The notes below the pieces were generated by a model. It saw nothing but the letters and a program-made list of their open reading frames with translations, had not been told where the DNA came from and searched no databases. Of a stretch of 19,191 bases of DNA, positions 13,416 to 19,191 are shown in pieces. Positions within the stretch are counted from its first letter, which is position 1. Each line of letters begins with the position of its first letter. The DNA is taken from NCBI GenBank assembly GCA_015485455.1, contig WFTN01000151.1:1-19191 (forward strand), read 5' to 3'. Source of the stretch: Planctomycetota bacterium (GTDB taxonomy: Bacteria; Planctomycetota; GCA-002687715; DRQF01). The position numbers were made by a program, and so were the translations under genes.

Positions 13416-14624
13416 TTACGCCCGCTTGGCCGCACGAAAAGCACTCTTCGCCAAATCCAGCACACCCTGGGCATCTTCCGGTTCCAGGGTCATCCAGCGT
13501 TTCTTAGCCATCCGCTGCTCAATGGCTCGTTTCTCCAGTTGAAGGGAGGTGACATGCTTTCCCCCATCGTTGAACACATGAATACGCCCCTTCGGCCCCA
13601 AGATCACGAATGTCTTTGCGGCTAAATCAAGCAAGACATGGTTGGTCTTGGCCCGCCCTAAGTCAGCGCGGGCACAGCCAGTAGGACGCTCACCTGTCTT
13701 AGCCCGCTTCTGAGCATGACTGGTGCGCCAGGATTCACGGCGGGTGTGGCGTTCTTGCCCCAAAGTCATGTCAGCCAAAATTCCCTCCGCTGCTGCAGCA
13801 GCGTGAGATAAGCGCTTGGCCACGGGCAATCGCTTAAGCTCTTGGTTGATTCGGGCTAAGGAGCGATCCGAGTTGTGGATCAAACGAGCCAAAGGATGTT
13901 CCGGCTGCTCTAAGATGAGCTTGTAGGCTGGCTGGCCATCAGGAAGCTGACCGATGACATTCAGCCCCAAACGAACAGCACGACTTCTTGTGGATGAGCG
14001 CACCAATTGGACAGTGACAGCAAAGCGTTCCGGCCCAGCCTCTGTCCGTTGATGAAAATATCCCAAAACCACTTGGCCACGAATGTCATAAGCTCGATTG
14101 CGACGCTCAAAATCCGGGAGGCGATCTTCAACCAGGTCTTCCCTGGCGGACTTGAGAATCACCACCCTGCCCTTGTCAGATGCCAGCTCTTCCACTCCAC
14201 TGTCCTTCTTTTCGATAGCGAAGTCGAGCAAACTGCAAAACTTGGGAACCCCGGTTTCCGAGTATCCGCAAAAGACGTCCCGGGGCGTTGGAGGACTTCC
14301 CGTGGCCGGATCTGCCCCTTCAACAAAGAAACTATAGACCACCCCAGGGCAAAAAGCCGCATGGCTGGCAATGGCATCGTCGATGTGGGTTTCCAATGAT
14401 TTGAGAGCCTCGTCCATCTGCTCGCGTCGGCCTTCCCCCCGCCCAGAGAAGCCCAACTTGAATTTGGCCTCAAAAGGGGGCAATGAACGGACCACATCCC
14501 GAGCATAGGGCCGGCCCATGAAGATACCCCGGGCCAAGTCTTCAAATCGACTTTGAAGCGCGACCATTTCGTCCAGGATACGATCTCGCTCTGATTTTGA
14601 TTTCTTTGGGCGCGGTTTGTTCAT
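13416..14624 (-). CDS. Conserved-looking protein of unknown function, 402 residues
   Basis: I do not recognise the family. The chosen ATG at 14622-14624 has AGGA eight bases upstream; an earlier ATG at 14672 would add 16 residues. The N-terminus is basic (KPRPKKSKSERDR) followed by a helical segment. No signal peptide or membrane segment is seen. Residues ~25-110 are charged and helical, and a middle part (~150-260) looks alpha/beta, with VILKSAREDL and GQVVLGYFHQRTE. A His/Ala/Arg-rich stretch (~285-335) includes QERHTRRESWRTSHAQKRAK. The C-terminal ~70 residues look like a compact domain (TFVILGPKGRIHVFNDGGKH, then VTSLQLEKRAIEQRM). The basic composition is compatible with nucleic-acid contact, which is only a guess. 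It lies upstream of tdh by 112 nt and diverges from valS with 145 nt between starts. Confidence 0.8.
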   Translation of the reverse strand: MNKPRPKKSKSERDRILDEMVALQSRFEDLARGIFMGRPYARDVVRSLPPFEAKFKLGFSGRGEGRREQMDEALKSLETHIDDAIASHAAFCPGVVYSFFVEGADPATGSPPTPRDVFCGYSETGVPKFCSLLDFAIEKKDSGVEELASDKGRVVILKSAREDLVEDRLPDFERRNRAYDIRGQVVLGYFHQRTEAGPERFAVTVQLVRSSTRSRAVRLGLNVIGQLPDGQPAYKLILEQPEHPLARLIHNSDRSLARINQELKRLPVAKRLSHAAAAAEGILADMTLGQERHTRRESWRTSHAQKRAKTGERPTGCARADLGRAKTNHVLLDLAAKTFVILGPKGRIHVFNDGGKHVTSLQLEKRAIEQRMAKKRWMTLEPEDAQGVLDLAKSAFRAAKRA

Positions 14625-14769
14625 GGCGAGAATCCTACTGATCTGAGCGCAAAAGGCGACCGTGGAGTCCAACCCCCAAGACTGCTAACATGGAAGCTGC
14701 GAATTCCCGGCAGTGCCAATTGCGGCATCCTTTGCTGGGCCAAGGACTTGGATCTGAAAGGAGTGGGAT

Positions 14770-17415
14770 GTGACTGAGATCCCCAAGAAGTACAAACACG
14801 GCGACGCCGAAAAAAAATGGCGTAGTTTTTGGCAAGAAAACGAACTCTTTAGCTGGGATCCGTCAAAATCTCGAGAAGAGACCTTCGTCGTAGATACCCC
14901 GCCCCCGACGATTTCTGGGTCCCTCCACATCGGTCATGTCTTCAGCTACACCCATCAAGATCTTATCGTTCGCTACCAGCGGATGAAGGGCATGAATATC
15001 TCCTACCCCATGGGATGGGACGATAATGGTCTGCCCACCGAACGCCGGGTGCAAAACATCTTCGGCATTCGTTGCGAACCGAAGCTGCCCTATGACGCCG
15101 ACTGGAAGCCCCGTCGCGACAAGAAGAAAAAAGACGGCATTGAAGAAGTCTCGCGGCAAAATTTCATCGAAGCTTGCAGCATCATCACCGAAGAAGATGA
15201 AAAAGTGTTCGAAGAATTGTGGCGGCGCATGGGGCTCTCCATCGACTGGAACCAACAATACGCCACGATCAACGAAATCAGTCGGTTGACGTCTCAGGCT
15301 TCATTCCTGGAACTCGTCAAGAAGGACATGGTCTACAGCACCGAAGCCCCCACCATGTGGGACATCGATTTCAAAACCGCTGTAGCTCAGGCAGAAGTCG
15401 AAGACAAAGAACGCCCTGGTCTGATGCACCAAGTTCGTTTCGGTATCCAAGGCGGTGGCGAATTCTCCATCTCGACAACACGTCCGGAACTCCTGCCCGC
15501 TTGCATTGCTGTGGTGGCCCACCCAGATGATGATCGTTTCAAAGATCTCTTCGGCAAGACAGCCATCACTCCTCTCTTCCACACAGAAGTTCCTATCCTG
15601 GCTGCCGAGCATGCCGATCCGGAAAAAGGCACAGGTATCTTGATGGTCTGTACTTTTGGCGATTCCAACGATGTGGATTGGTGGAAGAAGTCGAAATACC
15701 CCGTCAAGCAGATCATTGGCCTCAATGGACGCTTGGTGGATGTCGAATTTGGCAAAGGTCACTTTCACAGCGCCAACCCGGAAGCGGCCAACGCAGCCTA
15801 TGCTGAGCTCAAAGGTCTTTATGCCAAACAGGCAAAAAAGAAAATCGCTGAGCTCTTGGCAGCAGATGGCACCGGCCCCCATGGGGAAGGTAGCGCTCTT
15901 GTAGGTGAACCAGAAGAGATCTCGCACCCGGTGAAGTTCTACGAAAAGGGCGATCGCCCTCTGGAATTCGTGCCAACCCGACAATGGTTCACCAAGGTGC
16001 TGGAACACAAAGAAGCACTCTTAGCCCAAGGGGCAAAAATCGCTTGGCATCCTCCATTCATGCGGAGTCGCTATGACAGCTGGGTTGATGGCCTCAATCA
16101 AGATTGGTGCATCTCAAGGCAGCGCTACTTCGGCGTGCCATTCCCAGTCTGGTATGCGGTGAAAGAAAACGGCCTCACAGACTACGAAAGCCCGATCTTT
16201 GCCGACATGGATCAGCTTCCGATTGATCCCATGTCTTCAGCCCCCCGTGGGTTCGAAGAATCCCAAAGAGATCAACCTGGAGGTTTCCGCGCTGACCCAG
16301 ACGTCATGGACACCTGGGCGACGAGTAGTTTGACACCTCAGATTGCCAGCAAGTGGGCAACCGACAAAGAACGCCACCAAAAGCTCTTCCCCATGGACGT
16401 GCGCCCCCAAAGCCATGAGATCATCCGTACTTGGGCCTTCTACACCATTGTCAAAGCTTGGATGCACGAAGACGAAATCCCCTGGAAGAACGTGGTCATC
16501 TCTGGTTGGATTCTCGACCCTGACCGTAAGAAGATGAGCAAGTCGAAAGGCAACGTGGTCACTCCAGAACATCTCTTGGACGAGCATTCCGTTGATGGTG
16601 TACGTTACTGGACTGCTCGCGCTCGTTTGGGTTCGGACACAGAATTCGACCCCACAGTTTTCAAAGTCGGAAAACGATTGGCCAACAAGGTCTTCAACGC
16701 CAGTCGTTTTGTGTTCATGCAAATTGATCGGGCTTTAGAAACCAGCGCCATGCCTGGTCCCCAAGCGATCACGGAACAACTCGACTTGGCATTGATCGCT
16801 AAGCTAAAAACCGTGGTTAAGATTGCCACCGACGCCTTCGAGCGCTTTGACTATGCCGCTGCATTGCAGGCATCGGAAGAAAGCTTCTGGCAATTCTGCG
16901 ATCATTACGTCGAATTGGTGAAAGCTCGTTCATACGCCGACGATGACACCCCTGCACGACGCTCCGCTTTGGCAACGTTACAATTGGGTCTGAATGTTCA
17001 CCTCCGCCTGCTGGCCCCCTTCATTCCTTTCGTCACTGAAGAAGTATGGTCTTGGCGGATGGCAGGAGAAGGTCGTTTAGCTTCCGTTCACACCAGTCCT
17101 TGGCCCAGTGAAGTTGACTTCGCGAAAGTGGAAGGTGATGCCCCCATCGAAGCCCTGACTATGGCAGTAGAAGTGACGTCAAAGATTCGCGGAGCCAAAT
17201 CCGACGCACAAAAGAGTCTCCGATGGCCAGTGAGCGCTTTGTCCCTGACCGGATCACAAGACGCCATCGACGCCATCTCTTTGGTTCTTTCGGATGTTCT
17301 CGCCGCAGGCAACGTTCAAGACGATGCTTTCTCCACCACCCTGGGGGAAGCACCAGAAAACGAGCGATTGGGTGTGGAGGTGACGTTGAGCCAAGAATCT
17401 AACCAAGACGCTTAG
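14770..17415 (+). CDS. valS: Valine--tRNA ligase
   Basis: Class I synthetase charging tRNA-Val. The 881 residues contain SLHIGHVFSYTHQD (HIGH at 53-56), MGWDDNGLPTERRVQN, MWDIDFKTAVAQAEVE, the CP1 editing domain with ISTTRPELLPACIAVVAHPD, DVMDTWATSSLTPQ, and KMSKSKGNVV with KMSKS at 588-592. The anticodon-binding domain follows (FEKRFDYAAAL-like and APFIPFVTEEVWSW elements). The DDNGLPTERRVQN signature marks the type found in Actinobacteria and Rickettsia, different from the E. coli-like enzyme. The C-terminal coiled-coil arm of most bacterial ValS is absent; the protein ends soon after the SKIRGAKSDAQKSLRWPV segment. Start is GTG at 14770, with AAAGGAG six bases upstream; the next in-frame ATG lies inside the conserved core. 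A 12-bp hairpin follows the stop. Confidence 0.96.
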   Translation: MTEIPKKYKHGDAEKKWRSFWQENELFSWDPSKSREETFVVDTPPPTISGSLHIGHVFSYTHQDLIVRYQRMKGMNISYPMGWDDNGLPTERRVQNIFGIRCEPKLPYDADWKPRRDKKKKDGIEEVSRQNFIEACSIITEEDEKVFEELWRRMGLSIDWNQQYATINEISRLTSQASFLELVKKDMVYSTEAPTMWDIDFKTAVAQAEVEDKERPGLMHQVRFGIQGGGEFSISTTRPELLPACIAVVAHPDDDRFKDLFGKTAITPLFHTEVPILAAEHADPEKGTGILMVCTFGDSNDVDWWKKSKYPVKQIIGLNGRLVDVEFGKGHFHSANPEAANAAYAELKGLYAKQAKKKIAELLAADGTGPHGEGSALVGEPEEISHPVKFYEKGDRPLEFVPTRQWFTKVLEHKEALLAQGAKIAWHPPFMRSRYDSWVDGLNQDWCISRQRYFGVPFPVWYAVKENGLTDYESPIFADMDQLPIDPMSSAPRGFEESQRDQPGGFRADPDVMDTWATSSLTPQIASKWATDKERHQKLFPMDVRPQSHEIIRTWAFYTIVKAWMHEDEIPWKNVVISGWILDPDRKKMSKSKGNVVTPEHLLDEHSVDGVRYWTARARLGSDTEFDPTVFKVGKRLANKVFNASRFVFMQIDRALETSAMPGPQAITEQLDLALIAKLKTVVKIATDAFERFDYAAALQASEESFWQFCDHYVELVKARSYADDDTPARRSALATLQLGLNVHLRLLAPFIPFVTEEVWSWRMAGEGRLASVHTSPWPSEVDFAKVEGDAPIEALTMAVEVTSKIRGAKSDAQKSLRWPVSALSLTGSQDAIDAISLVLSDVLAAGNVQDDAFSTTLGEAPENERLGVEVTLSQESNQDA

Positions 17416-17434
17416 ACGAGAACCAAGACTTGCC

Positions 17435-17462
17435 GTCCTCTTGAGGATTTCCTCAAGGGGAC
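17435..17462 (+). terminator. Stem-loop just after valS, probable transcript end
   Basis: GTCC-T-CTTGAGG (17435-17446) pairs with CCTCAAG-G-GGAC (17451-17462) across a 4-nt loop: 12 bp with one G-T pair, starting 20 nt after the valS stop. It is not followed by a T-tract (an A-run comes at 17476), so it may act as a 3'-stabilising hairpin or as a weak or factor-dependent terminator. Confidence 0.45.
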
Positions 17463-17551
17463 AGCCAAGCACATACAAAAAAATTCCTTTGAACACACCT
17501 CTCCGATTTCCGTTACCTTTCTTGAGTGACAGATAATGGAAGCAGAGGCCA

Positions 17552-19191
17552 ATGCGCAAAGACCAAACCCTTCTTCCCCTCATCGTCGGCATCTTGCTCC
17601 TCTTGGGCAGCGCATTCTATGCCTTGCAGCAAGATGAAAGTGGCGACGTATTGGAAGAGACTCATCTCAAACGAAGTCTTCCCCCGCTCAACCAATCAAA
17701 AGCCAACGTTCCCTCCCATAAGGCTGGCCCTGGCGATCCAAACTCGAGAACTCCGCAAACGAGCCTCAAGCTGTCGCCAAAATTTGCCCGCGACACGAAG
17801 CTCGATTTCGGCCCCGGGATTCTCTGCGGCGACTCCACCGTCACTTTCACTTTGCGGGACAAGAAGGGGCAACCCTTGATCGCCGAACAAATGATCGATA
17901 TCCAACTCTGGCGCAAGTTGGGGAAATTTTGGATCCAAGAGAACGCCCATTTCGACAGGTCAAAATCCACTGCCATTTGCTCCGGCAGACTTGGCACGGG
18001 TTTGGAGCCTGGGGAATACGAGGTCGGTTTTCGTTGCGGAGGTTATGGAGCCTTATGGAAGAAATTCGCGGTCTCAACGGATCAGCGCGTCATCATTCCA
18101 ATTGAATTCCCCTATTGGCGGCGGATCATTGACTTGCACTATATGGGCGACAACAAAAAGCCGGTGCGATACTTGGCCACAATTCCGAAATACGAGTTTA
18201 CCCCACCCCAACTTCCCCCCCGAAAACGTAAGAAACCCGATCGCGTTCTTTCTTATCCCCCCATTTATAGCCAGTTCAACACAACTATAGAAACATCGTC
18301 TGGCGGTGTTGGCTCCAGTTTTCTGGGTTACAGAAGACACAACCTTTCCTATTTGACAAGAAATGGGCACTGGTACTTAGAAGTTTTTGCTGGTTTGCCT
18401 GGAACCCTCAAGCAAGAGTTTAACTATAGAGCGACCGGCAGAAGAAACTTGGATGTACGTTCTCGTTTTCAGGAAGAAAAATGGGATTCTCACAAGATCA
18501 CAGTGAATTACACGAAAAAGCGCAAGGCGGATCTGGAGCACAGAAGCACGTCCAATCGTGTCAACAAGAACAACCCTGGCAATGAAACGGTTCTTGACAG
18601 CAAGAAGAAATCGACTGTGAATCCGAACATACCTCCGGTTATTTCCATGGCATCGCGCATTCTCTTTGACGTCAATGGGGCTATACCGGTCAGACCTCAT
18701 ATCGAGAACTCTCTCAATGCTAAGATCAGCCATTTGGATGTCACCTATTATGATCGGCGAGCACGCAAGTCGATGGGGACATGGTACTCAGATATCTTTC
18801 CCGAGAAGTCCCGTGAAATCAGTTATTGGTATTCGGACGGGGCCCTCCTCAGAACCAAAAAGAAGACGAAACAATACCGGAATATCTTCGACAACCAAAA
18901 ATCGAGAATCGCAACCATACGGGATTCCATTGCAGCAAACCTCTGCATCTTGAGCATCGGCATGCCCACCCCCACAAGTCGCGCCTGGGCTCGGGGTTTG
19001 CGCGTTGGCTGGAAACTCAAACAAAGTCCCATCCATGGGCAAGAAATTCACCGCCCTGATGGCAAGGCTTTCACCGTTCGCTCTGCTCTTGCACTCGGTG
19101 AAGACGAAAACCAACCCCTTCCCGGAGATCTCGTCTATTCTTTCGTTGGTGAAGGTAACGGCCCGAGAGCCCGGCAGTCCATCGAATTGAC
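17552..19191 (+). CDS. Large membrane-anchored or secreted protein of unknown family, partial (3' end outside window)
   Basis: From the ATG at 17552 the frame is open for 546 codons to the window edge. The N-terminus has a short basic segment and a hydrophobic stretch (residues 8-25, LPLIVGILLLLGSAFYAL) followed by charged residues. There is no clear signal-peptidase site, so it may be an N-terminal anchor or a signal peptide; the rest would be extracytoplasmic. Residues ~85-190 are beta-rich with a pattern like a carboxypeptidase-regulatory or Ig-like module (FGPGILCGDSTVTFTLRDKK, then LGTGLEPGEYEVGF, which resembles the 'L-P-G-x-Y' strand). Later parts are rich in Lys, Arg, Tyr and Trp with no motif I recognise. 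Modest Shine-Dalgarno (GAGG, three bases from the ATG). It lies 136 nt after valS, beyond a hairpin. Confidence 0.7.
   Translation, partial: MRKDQTLLPLIVGILLLLGSAFYALQQDESGDVLEETHLKRSLPPLNQSKANVPSHKAGPGDPNSRTPQTSLKLSPKFARDTKLDFGPGILCGDSTVTFTLRDKKGQPLIAEQMIDIQLWRKLGKFWIQENAHFDRSKSTAICSGRLGTGLEPGEYEVGFRCGGYGALWKKFAVSTDQRVIIPIEFPYWRRIIDLHYMGDNKKPVRYLATIPKYEFTPPQLPPRKRKKPDRVLSYPPIYSQFNTTIETSSGGVGSSFLGYRRHNLSYLTRNGHWYLEVFAGLPGTLKQEFNYRATGRRNLDVRSRFQEEKWDSHKITVNYTKKRKADLEHRSTSNRVNKNNPGNETVLDSKKKSTVNPNIPPVISMASRILFDVNGAIPVRPHIENSLNAKISHLDVTYYDRRARKSMGTWYSDIFPEKSREISYWYSDGALLRTKKKTKQYRNIFDNQKSRIATIRDSIAANLCILSIGMPTPTSRAWARGLRVGWKLKQSPIHGQEIHRPDGKAFTVRSALALGEDENQPLPGDLVYSFVGEGNGPRARQSIEL

Noticed and set aside
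1..19191. Defence system, prophage, insertion sequence, CRISPR array or biosynthetic cluster.
   Set aside because: No transposase, integrase, Cas, toxin-antitoxin, restriction or secondary-metabolite genes and no terminal or regularly spaced repeats were seen; the window is core metabolism and translation genes.

Overview
The window (about 19.2 kb, moderate GC, densely coding) looks like ordinary chromosome from a Gram-negative-type bacterium and is made almost entirely of housekeeping genes. I see no insertion sequences, phage genes, CRISPR arrays, tRNAs or rRNAs. The lineage cannot be fixed from this sequence. The ValS is of the 'DDNGLPTERRVQN' type seen in Actinobacteria and Rickettsia. 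A short-chain threonine dehydrogenase, a RibB with a degenerate RibA tail and a large membrane-anchored or secreted protein of unknown family suggest a non-model phylum (PVC/Planctomycetota-like is a guess only).

Layout. (1) Positions 1-4326, minus strand: a tight operon fhs (formate-THF ligase), a YugP-type zinc membrane protease, gpmI (TTG start) and a membrane protein cut by the window edge; gaps are 31, 10 and 2 nt. (2) 4327-4836: a gene-free stretch of 510 nt. Its plus strand carries a good sigma70-like promoter, about 155 nt of stem-loop-rich sequence and a near-ideal intrinsic terminator. I read this as an unannotated small RNA with CU-rich (anti-Shine-Dalgarno-like) loops. (3) 4837-6886: a LysR regulator (-) divergent from a RibB/degenerate-RibA gene (+), separated by 88 nt; a 16-bp perfect palindrome covers the lysR start codon. 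(4) 7011-10247, minus: ptsN-like EIIA, prfB (RF2, encoded in two frames joined by a classical CTT-TGA-C programmed +1 frameshift) and purH, with prfB/purH overlapping as ATGA. (5) 10384-11076, plus: a phospholipase/carboxylesterase-family hydrolase, converging on (6) 11073-13303, minus: tdh (TTG start) and kbl, the two-step threonine-to-glycine pathway. (7) 13416-14624, minus: a 402-residue protein of unknown function, divergent from (8) valS (14770-17415, plus, GTG start). (9) 17552 to the window end, plus: a large anchored or secreted protein of unknown family, still open at the edge.

Metabolic theme: Tdh-Kbl produce glycine and acetyl-CoA from threonine, Fhs charges tetrahydrofolate with formate, and PurH consumes 10-formyl-THF in the last steps of IMP synthesis. 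Several genes of one-carbon and purine metabolism therefore lie within 11 kb, though not in one operon. The most interesting items are the candidate small RNA, the lysR/ribB control region, the RF2 recoding site placed upstream of purH in one operon, and the two proteins without a recognised family.
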